Below are positions 25,767 through 35,542 of a stretch of 64,000 nucleotides of DNA, one piece after another (the first letter of the stretch is position 1; each line of letters opens with the position of its first letter). The DNA lies in the NCBI RefSeq assembly GCF_015694405.1, contig NZ_JADQDB010000005.1, positions 272,589-336,588 of the forward strand, in the 5' to 3' direction. The translations under genes were made by a program, and so were the position numbers. The DNA is from Pelagibacterium limicola (lineage in GTDB: Bacteria; Pseudomonadota; Alphaproteobacteria; Rhizobiales; Devosiaceae). The notes under the pieces are model-generated. The model did not search any database. It was not told the origin of the DNA and worked only from the letters and a program-made list of their open reading frames with translations.

Positions 25767-27581
25767 ATGACAAAGCCGAAAACGCCGCTCACCCACATCC
25801 GCAACTTCTCGATCGTCGCGCATATCGACCACGGGAAATCGACGCTTGCCGACCGTCTGATCCAGATGACCGGCGGGCTCGATGCGCGCGAGATGAAAGA
25901 GCAGGTGCTCGATTCGATGGACATCGAGCGCGAGCGCGGCATCACCATCAAGGCGCAGACGGTGCGGCTCGAATATGAGCATACCGATGGCCAGCATTAC
26001 GTGCTCAATCTCATCGATACGCCGGGCCACGTGGACTTCGCCTACGAGGTCAACCGCTCGCTGGCAGCCTGCGAAGGCTCGCTTCTGGTGGTCGATGCGG
26101 CGCAGGGCGTCGAAGCCCAGACGCTGGCCAATGTCTATCACGCCATCGAGGTCAATCACGAGATTGTCCCGGTCCTCAACAAGATCGACCTACCTGCCGC
26201 CGAGCCCGAGCGCGTCAAGCAGCAGATCGAGGACGTCATCGGAATCGATGCCTCCGACGCCGTCGAGATTTCGGCCAAGACGGGGCTGGGAATCGAAAAG
26301 GTTCTCGCCGCCATCGTCGAGCGGCTGCCCGCGCCCAAAGGCAACGAGGACGCGCCATTGAAGGCGCTGCTGGTCGACAGCTGGTATGATCTCTACCTCG
26401 GCGTCGTCGTGCTCATTCGCGTCATCGATGGGCGGATACGGAAGGGCCAGAAGATCCGCATGATGGCGACCGGAGCGGCCTATGAGCTCGACCGCGTGGG
26501 TGTCTTCACCCCCAAGCTGGTCGATGTGGGCGAACTCGGTCCTGGCGAGATCGGCTTTTTTACAGCCTCGATCAAGGAGGTTGCAGATACCAATGTCGGC
26601 GACACCATCACCGACGACCGCAAGCCCACCGATACCCCGCTCGAGGGCTTCCGGCCCGCCCAGCCCGTCGTCTTCTGCGGGCTCTTTCCGGTCGATGCTT
26701 CCGATTTCGAGGATCTGCGCGCCGCCATGGGCAAGCTCAGGCTCAACGATGCGAGCTTTTCATTCGAGATGGAAACCTCGGCCGCACTCGGGTTCGGCTT
26801 CCGATGCGGGTTCCTGGGGCTCCTGCACCTCGAGATCATTCAGGAACGCCTCGCACGCGAATTCGATCTCGATCTCATCACCACTGCCCCTTCGGTGGTC
26901 TATCAGATCCAGATGACCGACGGCACCGAGATCGAGCTGCACAATCCGGCCGACATGCCCGACGTCGTCAAGATCGCCGAGATTCGCGAGCCATGGATCA
27001 AGGCAACCATCCTCACGCCCGACGACTATCTCGGGGCGATCCTCAAACTTTGTCAGGACCGGCGCGGCATCCAGACCAATCTCTCTTATGTCGGCAACCG
27101 GGCGATGATCGAATACGACCTGCCGCTCAACGAGGTGGTGTTCGATTTCTACGACCGGCTGAAATCGATCTCCAAGGGCTATGCGAGCTTTGACTACCAG
27201 CTTTCCGATTATCGCGAAGGCGATCTGGTCAAGATGAGCATTCTCGTCAATGCCGAGCCGGTCGATGCGCTCTCGATGCTCGTCCACCGCTCGGCCGCCG
27301 AATATCGCGGGCGGCAGATGTGCGAAAAGCTCAAGGAGCTGATCCCGCCCCACCTCTTCGTCATCCCCATCCAGGCCGCCATCGGGGGCCGCATCATCGC
27401 CCGCGAGACCGTGCGGGCGCTGCGCAAGGACGTGACCGCCAAATGCTATGGCGGCGACGCCACGCGCAAACGGAAACTGCTCGAAAAGCAGAAAGAGGGG
27501 AAAAAGAAGATGCGCCAGTTCGGCAAGGTCGAAATCCCGCAGGAAGCCTTCATCAAGGCCCTCAAGATGGGCGACCAGTAA
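25767..27581 (+). CDS. lepA: Elongation factor 4 (LepA)
   Basis: 604 residues from the ATG at 25767 (a TTG 21 bases earlier is unlikely). GTPase motifs are [14 protein letters not shown], the switch [20 protein letters not shown] and NKIDLP. The LepA-specific C-terminal domain ends with [20 protein letters not shown] and [16 protein letters not shown], which is diagnostic against EF-G. It back-translocates or remodels stalled ribosomes and aids ribosome assembly. Confidence 0.98.
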   Translation: MTKPKTPLTHIRNFSIVAHIDHGKSTLADRLIQMTGGLDAREMKEQVLDSMDIERERGITIKAQTVRLEYEHTDGQHYVLNLIDTPGHVDFAYEVNRSLAACEGSLLVVDAAQGVEAQTLANVYHAIEVNHEIVPVLNKIDLPAAEPERVKQQIEDVIGIDASDAVEISAKTGLGIEKVLAAIVERLPAPKGNEDAPLKALLVDSWYDLYLGVVVLIRVIDGRIRKGQKIRMMATGAAYELDRVGVFTPKLVDVGELGPGEIGFFTASIKEVADTNVGDTITDDRKPTDTPLEGFRPAQPVVFCGLFPVDASDFEDLRAAMGKLRLNDASFSFEMETSAALGFGFRCGFLGLLHLEIIQERLAREFDLDLITTAPSVVYQIQMTDGTEIELHNPADMPDVVKIAEIREPWIKATILTPDDYLGAILKLCQDRRGIQTNLSYVGNRAMIEYDLPLNEVVFDFYDRLKSISKGYASFDYQLSDYREGDLVKMSILVNAEPVDALSMLVHRSAAEYRGRQMCEKLKELIPPHLFVIPIQAAIGGRIIARETVRALRKDVTAKCYGGDATRKRKLLEKQKEGKKKMRQFGKVEIPQEAFIKALKMGDQ

Positions 27582-27688
27582 CGGCACGAAAATGCCGGAA
27601 AAAAGTCCGGTGGCGAATTGTCGGCTTCGATGCTTGCGCGCCGTCCTGCGTTCGGGTCCAATCCCGGGCCGCCATCGGAGCATCAACC

Positions 27689-28036
27689 ATGAAATATATC
27701 GGTATCGTCAGAACCACCAATCCCGAAGCGCTTGGTGAGCCGCCTGCGGCGCTTTTCGAGGCCATCGACAAGCAGAGCGCGGAGGCCGGCGCCAAGCTTT
27801 TAGCCGGCGGTCCCATGTTCAAGACCGGCATCGGCCGCGTGCGCGGGGGCAAGCTCACCTTGGACGGCCCCTATACCGAGACCAAGGAAGTCATTGCGGG
27901 CTATGCGATGTACGAGCTCGACAGCGACGAGGAAATGATCGCCTTCACGCGTGATTTTCTCGAGATTCACCGCCAGCACTGGCCCGAATGGGAAGGCGAG
28001 GTTGAAGTGATCGAACTTGGCGACGGGCTCGGCTGA
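27689..28036 (+). CDS. YciI family (DGPF-domain) protein
   Basis: 115 residues from the ATG at 27689; the longer open frame upstream is the lepA shadow. GGKLTLDGPYTETKEVIAGY is the DGPF motif, here with Tyr in place of Phe. The compact alpha/beta barrel fold is ferredoxin-like. Paralogues occur beside sigma factors, but none is next to this one. The reaction is unknown. Confidence 0.88.
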   Translation: MKYIGIVRTTNPEALGEPPAALFEAIDKQSAEAGAKLLAGGPMFKTGIGRVRGGKLTLDGPYTETKEVIAGYAMYELDSDEEMIAFTRDFLEIHRQHWPEWEGEVEVIELGDGLG

Positions 28037-28134
28037 CCCTTTCTAGGGTGCCCGCCAACCCGCTTTCCCGCCAGCCGGCCACGACAGCCATTGTGAAATC
28101 GTGCTAGTTTCTTCCCCGGGCCAGGGGAGCTTGG

Positions 28135-29256
28135 ATGAAACGGCTGGCGGTTTTCTGCGACGGCACATGGAACAGGATGAGCGCCGAGTACCCGTCCAAC
28201 GTGGTGCTTGCGGCGCAATCCGTCCTGCCGCGCGACGAAACGGGGATCGAGCAACTCACCTTCTACGATGAAGGCGTAGGTACTTCGCCGGCGCTGGGAC
28301 GGATGGAGGCGTGGCTCGCAGGCGCTTTCGGGCTCGGGCTTCTGGCCAAGATCGCGGCGGCCTACAGGTTCCTCATTTTCAACTATGAGCCCGGCGACGA
28401 GATCTACATCTTCGGATTTTCGCGCGGGGCCTATACCGCCCGCTCGCTGGCCGGGATGATCCGCAAATGCGGCATCGTTCCGCGCGCCAACGGCCGCGCG
28501 ATCCGCGACGTCTTCGATTTCTACAAACGCTACGATGTGCATCCCGACGACGATACGGCACGCGCCTTCCGCGCGGTCAACTCTCCGGGGCTGGTGACCA
28601 AACCTTCGGACAGGCCCTGGTATGTCAGGCATGGCATGCCCGAAGCGGAGGCCGCGGCGCTGAACCTGATTGCGCTAAGTTATGTCGGGGTCTGGGATAC
28701 GGTTGGCGCGCTTGGCATTCCGGCGCATCTGCCGATCGTTTCGGCTTTCACGCGCAAGAAGTACCAGTTCCACGACCATGACCTTTCCAGCCTCGTCAGA
28801 TCAGCGCGGCATGCGGTGGCGGTGGATGAAAACCGGCGCAGCTTCGAGCCTTCGCTGTGGACCAACCTCGCAAGGCTCAACGGCAAGCCGCCGAGCGGAA
28901 AGTACCGGCAGATGTATTTCCCCGGCGATCACGGTTCGGTGGGCGGCGGTGGGGACATTGTGGGGCTGTCGGACAACGCGCTTCTCTGGGTGCTGGAAGG
29001 TGCCGAGCATCAGGGCCTCGCCTTCGACATGGAGGCACTGGCCCGCCACCGCGCGCGGGTCGACCCCCTCGTGCCACTGCGCAACATGACCGCGCCCGAG
29101 GGGCCGATGGGCTCGCTTTATCGCCGCGCGCCGCGCAAGCCTCCGATGCCCGATTGCGAGGTTTCCCCTTCGGCGATCTACCGCATGAACTACGCTGCGC
29201 CCGGATGGACGCCCTACCGTCCCGCGACCTTGCGACCTTTCTGGCCAAAGCCTTGA
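28135..29256 (+). CDS. DUF2235 domain-containing alpha/beta hydrolase
   Basis: 373 residues. The DUF2235 start LAVFCDGTWNRM is followed by the nucleophile motif FGFSRGAYTARSLAG (Ser about 104) and AVDENRRSFEPSLW. The same domain forms the Tle1 phospholipase effectors of type VI secretion, but no secretion gene is nearby and the protein has no signal peptide or VgrG/PAAR-like tag. A housekeeping lipase or esterase role is therefore as likely. It stands alone with 75–98 bases on each side. Confidence 0.88.
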   Translation: MKRLAVFCDGTWNRMSAEYPSNVVLAAQSVLPRDETGIEQLTFYDEGVGTSPALGRMEAWLAGAFGLGLLAKIAAAYRFLIFNYEPGDEIYIFGFSRGAYTARSLAGMIRKCGIVPRANGRAIRDVFDFYKRYDVHPDDDTARAFRAVNSPGLVTKPSDRPWYVRHGMPEAEAAALNLIALSYVGVWDTVGALGIPAHLPIVSAFTRKKYQFHDHDLSSLVRSARHAVAVDENRRSFEPSLWTNLARLNGKPPSGKYRQMYFPGDHGSVGGGGDIVGLSDNALLWVLEGAEHQGLAFDMEALARHRARVDPLVPLRNMTAPEGPMGSLYRRAPRKPPMPDCEVSPSAIYRMNYAAPGWTPYRPATLRPFWPKP

Positions 29257-29331
29257 AAAGAGTTCATCAAATGCGCGAACCGCTATAGGCTCCGCATCCG
29301 TTCCCGATCCGAGACGACGCATAACGCCACC

Positions 29332-31644
29332 ATGCCCAGCCGCCTTTTCCATCCATTCCGCATTCTGGCCGTCCTCATCGTTCTGGGCCTCGGGGCGCTT
29401 GTCGCCGGTCCGGCAATAGGACAGACCGCCCAAGCCCAGACCGAGACCGACGCAGCGCTCGCTCGGCTCATCGAGGTTCTGCGCGACGACGAAGCGCGCC
29501 AGCGCCTGATCGCCGAGCTCGAACGCGCGGCCGACACCGCCGAGGCAGGGAATGGTGCTGCCCCGCAAAGCGTGATCGAATTGCGGTCGGTCGGAGGGCA
29601 GATCGCCGATTTCACGCAATGGGCCGCGGAAAGCACGGGGCGGTCGCTCAGCGAGCTCGGCAGGCAGATCCTTGCCGCGCCCACGATCTTTTCGGCGCTT
29701 TCAGTCCAGGATCTGCGGCTGGTCGGCACGCTCGCCGTCGACCTCCTGGCGCTTGTCGTCATAACCTATGGCGGCTATTATGGCTTGCGTTACCTGACCG
29801 GAAATTTCCGCCGCCGAATCAAGGGAACGGTTGGCGAGGACAGCGTTCTGGGAAAGCTGATCGTTCTTGCCATCACGCTCGTGCTCGATCTGGGGGCGGC
29901 GGTCCTGCCCTGGGCGCTCGGCTATATCGTTGCGCTTTCCGTGCTCGGCGATCCGGGCGATATCAGCTTTGCCCACTCGCTCTATCTCAACGCCTTCGTC
30001 CTCATCGAGGTGGCGCTGGCCTTCCTGCGATTCCTGGTTTCGCCCTATCGCGCCCAAGCCAGGCTTATCCGGCTCGAGGATGCTCACGCACTTGCCGTCA
30101 TCCGCTGGGGGCGGCTGCTGACGAGTGTTTTCGTTTTTAGCCAGATGCTGATCCTGCCGCTCTTTTCGCGCATGATCTCGACGGGCGCGGGGCGCGCCAT
30201 CGGGGTAATCGGGCTCCTGATGGTGCTGGGCTTCGCCGTCGCCGCCGTTCTCAAGGCCAATCGCCCCGTGTCGCGTCGGCTGGCACGGCGAGCGGGGGTA
30301 GGGCGCAACCGCAATACGCTGCGCTTTATCGCGCGCTACTGGCACATGCCGGTGCTCGCCTATCTCGCCGGGCTCGGCGTACTCGCCATCACGCGACCAC
30401 TGGGCGATTTCTATTCGATTCTGGTCGCCAACGGGCAGATCGCCATCGCCGTCGTCATCGGTATCGTGGTTTCCAACCTGCTGGGCAAAATGATCGGGCG
30501 GGGCATCGTCCTTCCACCCGAGCTTTCCCGGCGCGTGCCCCTGCTCGAAAGACGGCTCAACACCTTCGTGCCACGGGCGCTGTCGGCCCTGCGCTTCGCG
30601 ATCTTTGCCGCGGTCGTCGTCTTCTGCCTCCATACGCTCGGGGTCATCGACTTTTTTGCCCTGCTCGAAAGCCAGGTCGGCGGGCGCATGGCCAATGCCA
30701 TCGTCACGATTGCGCTGATTCTCATCGTTACCTTCGTCGCCTGGCTGGTCCTCAATTCCTGGGTCGATTATCGCATCAACCCCGAACTGGCGGTCATCGT
30801 CTCGGCGCGCGAACGCACCCTGCTCGTCCTGTTGCGGAACGCGCTCACCATCACGCTGCTCGTCGTCTCGCTGATGATCGTGCTGTCGGAACTGGGGCTC
30901 AACATTGCGCCGCTGCTCGCCTCGGCCGGTGTGATCGGCCTTGCCATCGGCTTTGGCGCGCAAAAGCTCGTGCAGGACATCATCACGGGGATTTTCATCC
31001 AGCTCGAGGGCGCGATCGATGTCGGCGACGTCGTTTCGATCGGCGGCATTTCGGGGGTAGTCGAAAGGCTGACCATCCGCTCGGCGGCATTGCGCGATGT
31101 CGAAGGCTCATATCACATCATCCCGTTTTCCTCGGTGGATACGGTGACGAACTTCATGCGCGGGTTCTCCTTTGCCCTCATCGACATGGGCGTCGCCTAC
31201 CGCGAGAACACCGAGGAAGCCAAGGCTGCCATGTTCGACGCCTTTGCAGAACTGCGCGCCAATCCGGATTTCAAATCGCAGATCATTGCCGAGTTCGAAT
31301 GGATGGGCGTCAACGCCTTCGGGCCGAGCGAGGTGGTCCTGCGTGCGCGCATCAAGACGCTTCCCGGCAAGCAGTGGGGAATCAGACGCGCCTACAGCGC
31401 TATCGTCAAACGCATATTCGACGAGCGGAACATCGAAATCCCCTTTCCGCACCAGACGGTCTATTTCGGCACCGACAAGCGCGGCAAGGCCCCGCCGATC
31501 CACTTGGCACGCGAGGACAATGGGGAGCCCGAACCCAGAAAGAGGCCGCGCAAATCGACCCCGTCCGAGGCCAAGCCCGCCCGCCGCAGGCGGCGAAAAC
31601 CGGATGTCGACCTCCCCGATGTCGATGCCGGCCCCGAGCGCTAG
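29332..31644 (+). CDS. Large mechanosensitive channel, MscS family
   Basis: 770 residues. A signal-peptide-like start is followed by a periplasmic helical domain (about 30–130), then roughly ten membrane segments, and the MscS core at about 510–720 (GLAIGFGAQKLVQDIITGIF, EGAIDVGDVVSIGGISGVVE, IIPFSSVDTVTNF). The tail is basic and disordered (RKRPRKST, RRRRKPD). It is built like MscM/YbdG- and Bradyrhizobium-type long forms rather than 280-residue MscS. It relieves osmotic pressure. Which ion or solute it prefers is not visible. Confidence 0.93.
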   Translation: MPSRLFHPFRILAVLIVLGLGALVAGPAIGQTAQAQTETDAALARLIEVLRDDEARQRLIAELERAADTAEAGNGAAPQSVIELRSVGGQIADFTQWAAESTGRSLSELGRQILAAPTIFSALSVQDLRLVGTLAVDLLALVVITYGGYYGLRYLTGNFRRRIKGTVGEDSVLGKLIVLAITLVLDLGAAVLPWALGYIVALSVLGDPGDISFAHSLYLNAFVLIEVALAFLRFLVSPYRAQARLIRLEDAHALAVIRWGRLLTSVFVFSQMLILPLFSRMISTGAGRAIGVIGLLMVLGFAVAAVLKANRPVSRRLARRAGVGRNRNTLRFIARYWHMPVLAYLAGLGVLAITRPLGDFYSILVANGQIAIAVVIGIVVSNLLGKMIGRGIVLPPELSRRVPLLERRLNTFVPRALSALRFAIFAAVVVFCLHTLGVIDFFALLESQVGGRMANAIVTIALILIVTFVAWLVLNSWVDYRINPELAVIVSARERTLLVLLRNALTITLLVVSLMIVLSELGLNIAPLLASAGVIGLAIGFGAQKLVQDIITGIFIQLEGAIDVGDVVSIGGISGVVERLTIRSAALRDVEGSYHIIPFSSVDTVTNFMRGFSFALIDMGVAYRENTEEAKAAMFDAFAELRANPDFKSQIIAEFEWMGVNAFGPSEVVLRARIKTLPGKQWGIRRAYSAIVKRIFDERNIEIPFPHQTVYFGTDKRGKAPPIHLAREDNGEPEPRKRPRKSTPSEAKPARRRRRKPDVDLPDVDAGPER

Positions 31645-31700
31645 TTCGCATTGACGCGGCGCATCGGGCCCGGTATTGAGCGGCTTTGAAGGGTCTCTCA

Positions 31701-32417
31701 ATGCCGCTCTCCCACCCTTTCGACGCCGTCATCTTCGATATGGACGGCACCTTGCTCGATACCGAAGCCGTTTTCCGCGCCATCGTCTTCGATGTTTGCG
31801 GCGAGCTCGGTTTCGAAATGACCGATCCGATTCACAACTCGCTCGTCGGGAGCTCGCACGAATCCACCGCGCGCCTGCTGGTCGCCGCCTATGGCGAAGA
31901 TTTTCCCTATCCCCGGTTCGACGAGATGTGTCGCGTCCATATGCACCGGCGCATGAAGGACGCGCCGATTCCCTTAAAGCCCGGCGCCGCCGAGCTGATC
32001 GCGGCGCTCAAGACGCACGGCGTGCCGATGGCCGTTGCGACCTCCTCGCGGCGGGCCCATGCCGAAGCCCATCTCGATGCGGTCGGGATCTACCTGTCCT
32101 TCGATACCATCGTGACCCGCGACGATGTGCAAAATCCCAAACCGCATCCCGAGCCCTACCTGACGGCGGCGGAGCGGCTGAGGGCCCTGCCCAGGCATTG
32201 CGTGGCCTTCGAGGACTCCCATGCGGGCGTCAGGGCCGCCCATGCGGCGGGCATGCGCACCATCATGGTGCCCGACCTCGTCCACCCGACCGAGGATATC
32301 GCCGCCCTTTGTCACCTGGTCATCGAGACCCTCGAACATGCGCACGCCTCCTTTGCGTCCACCCCGCGTTCTGCAACTCGTTTGCAATCTCATTTGCAAG
32401 TAAAAACAAAGGGATAG
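31701..32417 (+). CDS. HAD-superfamily hydrolase, subfamily IA
   Basis: 238 residues from the ATG at 31701; a TTG at 31686 is less likely. Motif I FDMDGTLLDTEA, motif II ATSSRRAHAEAHL, motif III with Lys in NPKPHPEPYL and motif IV AFEDSHAGVRAAHAAG define a phosphatase of the beta-phosphoglucomutase/phosphoglycolate-like group. The cap domain is inserted after motif I. Substrate not inferable. Confidence 0.93.
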   Translation: MPLSHPFDAVIFDMDGTLLDTEAVFRAIVFDVCGELGFEMTDPIHNSLVGSSHESTARLLVAAYGEDFPYPRFDEMCRVHMHRRMKDAPIPLKPGAAELIAALKTHGVPMAVATSSRRAHAEAHLDAVGIYLSFDTIVTRDDVQNPKPHPEPYLTAAERLRALPRHCVAFEDSHAGVRAAHAAGMRTIMVPDLVHPTEDIAALCHLVIETLEHAHASFASTPRSATRLQSHLQVKTKG

Positions 32418-32476
32418 ACAGGGAAACGCCACTCGCATAAGGGTTTGCGACACCCGTTTTGTTGCGAGACCCGCCG

Positions 32477-33370
32477 ATGTTCAACACCTCACCGGTCCAC
32501 CTGGCCATCGGCTCGATCGTTGTCGGCATTGCAGTGCTTGCGCTCAAGTTCTGGGCGGCGCAGATCACCGGGTCGGTGGCGCTGCTCTCGGATGCGCTCG
32601 AAAGCGTGGTGAACGTGGTTGCCGCCTTCGCGGCCCTGATTGCGGTGCGTCTCGCCGCCCGGCCGGCCGATGCAACGGCCCCCTATGGCTACCACAAGGC
32701 CGAATATTTCTCGGCAGTCCTCGAAGGCATTTTCATTCTCATCGCCGCCCTTCTGATCTTCCACCAGTCGTGGCAGGCGATCGCCGATCCCCAGCCGGTC
32801 GATCTTTCAGGCGAGGGTATCGCCATCGTCCTTGCCGCGACGGCGATCAACGGCGCGTGGTGTGCTGTATTGATCCGGATGGGACGCAAGCTGCGCTCGC
32901 CGGCCATTGAAGCTGACGGACGGCACCTTTGGACGGACGTTCTTTCGTCGGTCGGCGTCATCGTCGGGCTCGGGATCGCTATCGTGAGCGGATGGCAGAT
33001 TCTCGACGCGATCATCGCCGTTCTGGTCGGGACCAACATCCTGTGGTCAGGATCGACGCTTGTCGCCCGTTCGGTCGGCGGGCTGATGGACGTGGCGGTC
33101 CCCCCCGAGGAACTCGAAACCATCCGCCAGACCATAAAGAAAAGCGCCGAAGGTGCGCTCGAAGCCCACGATGTCAGGACCCGGCGCGCCGGGCCGGTGA
33201 CCTTCATCGATTTCCACCTCGTCGTCCCGCGCGAGATGAGCGTCGAGACGGCGCACGGGATTTGCGACCGGATCGAAGCCGCGCTCAAGACGGCCACCGA
33301 AGGCGCCCATGTCACGATCCATGTCGAACCCGACCACAAGGCCAAGCATTCGGGGATCGTGGTTCTATGA
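32477..33370 (+). CDS. Cation diffusion facilitator family transporter
   Basis: 297 residues from the ATG at 32477. Six membrane segments. Metal-site motifs are LLSDALESVVNV in helix II, YGYHKAEYFSA after it and DGRHLWTDVLSSVGV in helix V (HxxxD). The cytoplasmic C-terminal domain ends in HVTIHVEPDHKAKH, a metal-binding tail. The protein exports divalent metals, with Zn, Fe, Mn or Co possible. The DxxxE/HxxxD pattern does not settle which. The stop overlaps the convergent MFS gene by six bases. Confidence 0.93.
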   Translation: MFNTSPVHLAIGSIVVGIAVLALKFWAAQITGSVALLSDALESVVNVVAAFAALIAVRLAARPADATAPYGYHKAEYFSAVLEGIFILIAALLIFHQSWQAIADPQPVDLSGEGIAIVLAATAINGAWCAVLIRMGRKLRSPAIEADGRHLWTDVLSSVGVIVGLGIAIVSGWQILDAIIAVLVGTNILWSGSTLVARSVGGLMDVAVPPEELETIRQTIKKSAEGALEAHDVRTRRAGPVTFIDFHLVVPREMSVETAHGICDRIEAALKTATEGAHVTIHVEPDHKAKHSGIVVL

Positions 33371-34636
33371 CGCTGCGGTTGCCGCAACCTGGGCACGGAG
33401 CCGTTCACGCAGGAAGAAATAAAAGACGCTGATGGCAAAGCAATAGGCGGCAAGCGCGAAGCCTTGCCCGGGCAGCGAAAAGCCAAGATCGATAAAACCG
33501 CCCACAATCCCCGGGCCAATGGCTGAAGCCAGAACCGTACCCGCCGTCACCATCGCGCGGACCGCGCCCAGATGAACCGTGCCGAAAAGTTCGGCCCACA
33601 GCGCGCTGATCGTCGTGCCGACCATGCCGTTGGACAGGCCGAGAAGAAAGAAGAACACCGGGATGGTCCAGACCGGCGTCAGGAGCGCAATCACGAGGCA
33701 GCACGTGCCCAGCGGCAGAAGAAAAATCGGCATGAGCCGGTAGGCGGCGAAACGGTCGATCAACCAGCCCGTTCCCAGCGAGGCGATGATGGAACTTGCG
33801 GCCATGACCGGAAAGAACCCGGCAAAGATCAGGAGATCCCAGCCTTTTTCGCCAATCAGGTGCATCTGGTGGAAAAAGATGGCCGTACTTATGGCCGGGC
33901 TGGTCGCCACCCCCATCATGACGATCCAGAACAGGGGAAGGGCCAGCACACGCCGGCGCGTATAATGGCCACCCGTCAGGCGCTCGGCCCCGCTGTCGGG
34001 ATTGACGAGGCCGGCCGCCCTGGCCTTTTTGCCGTCGGGCGGATTGGCAAAGCACCACAGGATCGCCGGCGCGAGCACCAGGGCAAGCGCGCCGGCCGTC
34101 ACGAACCACACCGTGCGCCAGCCCAATCCCGCGATCCCAAGCGCCACGGCAAAGGGCAATACCGCCTCGCCGGTCGAAAATCCCAATTGAGCCAGGGCCA
34201 GCGCGCGGCCACGGAAACGGTTGAACCAGCGGCCCAATGCGGTGATCGCGTTCAGTGTCAAAAGGCCCTGCCCGAAGAAGCGCAAACCGAACAGTGCCAG
34301 CCCCAGCATCCAGATTTCGCCTGCCAGTCCCATCAGAAGGCTGACAAGCGCAAGGCTCAACGTCGCCCCGCTGCCCACAATGGCCGCCGGTATCTTGTCG
34401 GCCATGCGTCCGGCCGCAACAAGGCACATGGCGGAACCGAGCGTTGCCAGCGTATAGAGCAATCCGAACTGGCCGTCGCTCAGGCCGAACTCGGACCGGA
34501 TATGCGCGCCGAACAGCGCGATGAAAAAGGTCTGCCCCGCCAGCGAGGACAGCATTGAGACATAGCCGCCAGCGATCCACCGGATCTGACGGGGCTGAAG
34601 TTCGGAGAGGGGCGGAGCGGGGGCGAGAAGAGACAT
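33365..34636 (-). CDS. Major facilitator superfamily transporter
   Basis: 423 residues with about 12 membrane segments. The conserved loop 2–3 motif appears as AAGRMADKIPAA, a loose form of GxxxDRxGR. The second half repeats the pattern with GTGWLIDRFAAYR. Type is general: CynX/NimT- or YbfB-like members look similar. The gene is divergent from the cell-wall hydrolase gene, with the 251-base gap containing the CtrA boxes nearer the hydrolase. Confidence 0.85.
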   Translation of the reverse strand: MSLLAPAPPLSELQPRQIRWIAGGYVSMLSSLAGQTFFIALFGAHIRSEFGLSDGQFGLLYTLATLGSAMCLVAAGRMADKIPAAIVGSGATLSLALVSLLMGLAGEIWMLGLALFGLRFFGQGLLTLNAITALGRWFNRFRGRALALAQLGFSTGEAVLPFAVALGIAGLGWRTVWFVTAGALALVLAPAILWCFANPPDGKKARAAGLVNPDSGAERLTGGHYTRRRVLALPLFWIVMMGVATSPAISTAIFFHQMHLIGEKGWDLLIFAGFFPVMAASSIIASLGTGWLIDRFAAYRLMPIFLLPLGTCCLVIALLTPVWTIPVFFFLLGLSNGMVGTTISALWAELFGTVHLGAVRAMVTAGTVLASAIGPGIVGGFIDLGFSLPGQGFALAAYCFAISVFYFFLRERLRAQVAATAAS

Positions 34637-34769
34637 GGTGTGCCTCGCTCCCTACGCCAACGGCCCCCGGCCAGCAAGGCAAATTAGGTTAAATGCCCGC
34701 ATTCCGGCTAACAAAACCGACACGCCCGCCCCTTAAGCAAGACCCGCCAGAACCGGTGGCCCGATCGTG

Positions 34770-34784
34770 TTAACCATTGATTAA
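34770..34784. promoter_or_regulatory. CtrA-type box 1
   Basis: TTAA, seven bases, TTAA (TTAA-CCATTGA-TTAA). It matches the full CtrA binding consensus of Alphaproteobacteria. It lies 103 bases before the cell-wall hydrolase ATG. Confidence 0.65.
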
Positions 34785-34786
34785 GC

Positions 34787-34801
34787 TTAATATCGCGTTA
34801 A
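34787..34801. promoter_or_regulatory. CtrA-type box 2
   Basis: TTAA, seven bases (TATCGCG), TTAA, starting two bases after box 1. A third lone TTAA lies at 34815–34818. Two full boxes in tandem are unlikely by chance in this GC-rich sequence. Confidence 0.65.
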
Positions 34802-34887
34802 TACTAAGGTCTGGTTAAAAGGCGAACCAACAAAGCAGGCCGTGCCGATCAAGGCGCGGTGCGCAAGACAAGGGCTTGGGACAGACG

Positions 34888-35484
34888 ATGGCGCGGGGTG
34901 GCAACGCCATAAGAGTGGTTTTTGCGCGGCTGAGGGCAGCCGCCCTCGCGATGCCGTTTCTTGCCTTTGCCGCGACTGCACCTCTCGCCCAGGACACTCT
35001 GACGCCCGAACTCGTCGCCCATTACGTCGCCTCTCCTCAGTTCCAGTTGACCGAAGAGCGCAAGGCCTTCGCGTCCAAGGAAATCTATTGCTTGGGGCAA
35101 GCCGTTTATCACGAGGCACGCGGCGAGCCGGAAGCGGGGCAATGGGCCGTCGCATCGGTGATCCTCAACCGGGTCGATTCGCGGCAATATCCCAGCAGCG
35201 TCTGCGGCGTGGTGTTCCAGAACGCCCACCTCATCAATCGCTGCCAGTTCTCGTTTGCCTGCGACGGGCGGCCCGACGATGGGGGCCATGGCAATACGCT
35301 CGACCGGGAATCCTGGGTCAAGTCCCACCTCATCGCCCGGATCGCCTATAACAAGCACCTGCGCGGCGTCCGCCACGAAGACGGGCTGACCACCGCGATG
35401 CACTTCCACACCACAACGGTCCAGCCCAATTGGGCCTCCGCCTATGTCGCGGTGGCGACCATCGGGGCGCATATCTTTTATTAG
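34888..35484 (+). CDS. Cell-wall hydrolase, SleB family
   Basis: 198 residues from the ATG at 34888; a TTG 12 bases upstream is less likely. A signal peptide ends near AATAPLAQ. The hydrolase_2 domain starts at [19 protein letters not shown], with the Glu expected to be catalytic, followed by [12 protein letters not shown] and QFSFACDG. SleB-type proteins cleave peptidoglycan between MurNAc and GlcNAc. Outside spore formers they act in wall growth and division. Two CtrA boxes upstream suggest cell-cycle control. Confidence 0.92.
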   Translation: MARGGNAIRVVFARLRAAALAMPFLAFAATAPLAQDTLTPELVAHYVASPQFQLTEERKAFASKEIYCLGQAVYHEARGEPEAGQWAVASVILNRVDSRQYPSSVCGVVFQNAHLINRCQFSFACDGRPDDGGHGNTLDRESWVKSHLIARIAYNKHLRGVRHEDGLTTAMHFHTTTVQPNWASAYVAVATIGAHIFY

Positions 35485-35490
35485 GCGACA

Positions 35491-35519
35491 AGAAAAAAGC
35501 CCCGGACGTGTCCGGGGCT
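35491..35519 (-). terminator. Bidirectional terminator between pckA and the hydrolase gene
   Basis: AGCCCCGGAC (35498–35507) and GTCCGGGGCT (35510–35519) form a perfect stem. On the minus strand it is followed by a T6 run, so it mainly ends pckA. Confidence 0.88.
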
Positions 35520-35542
35520 CTGGGTTTGCGAGATAGGCTTTT

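Noticed and set aside
28135-29256. DUF2235 protein as a type VI secretion effector
   Set aside because: No VgrG, PAAR, Hcp or immunity-like gene lies nearby.
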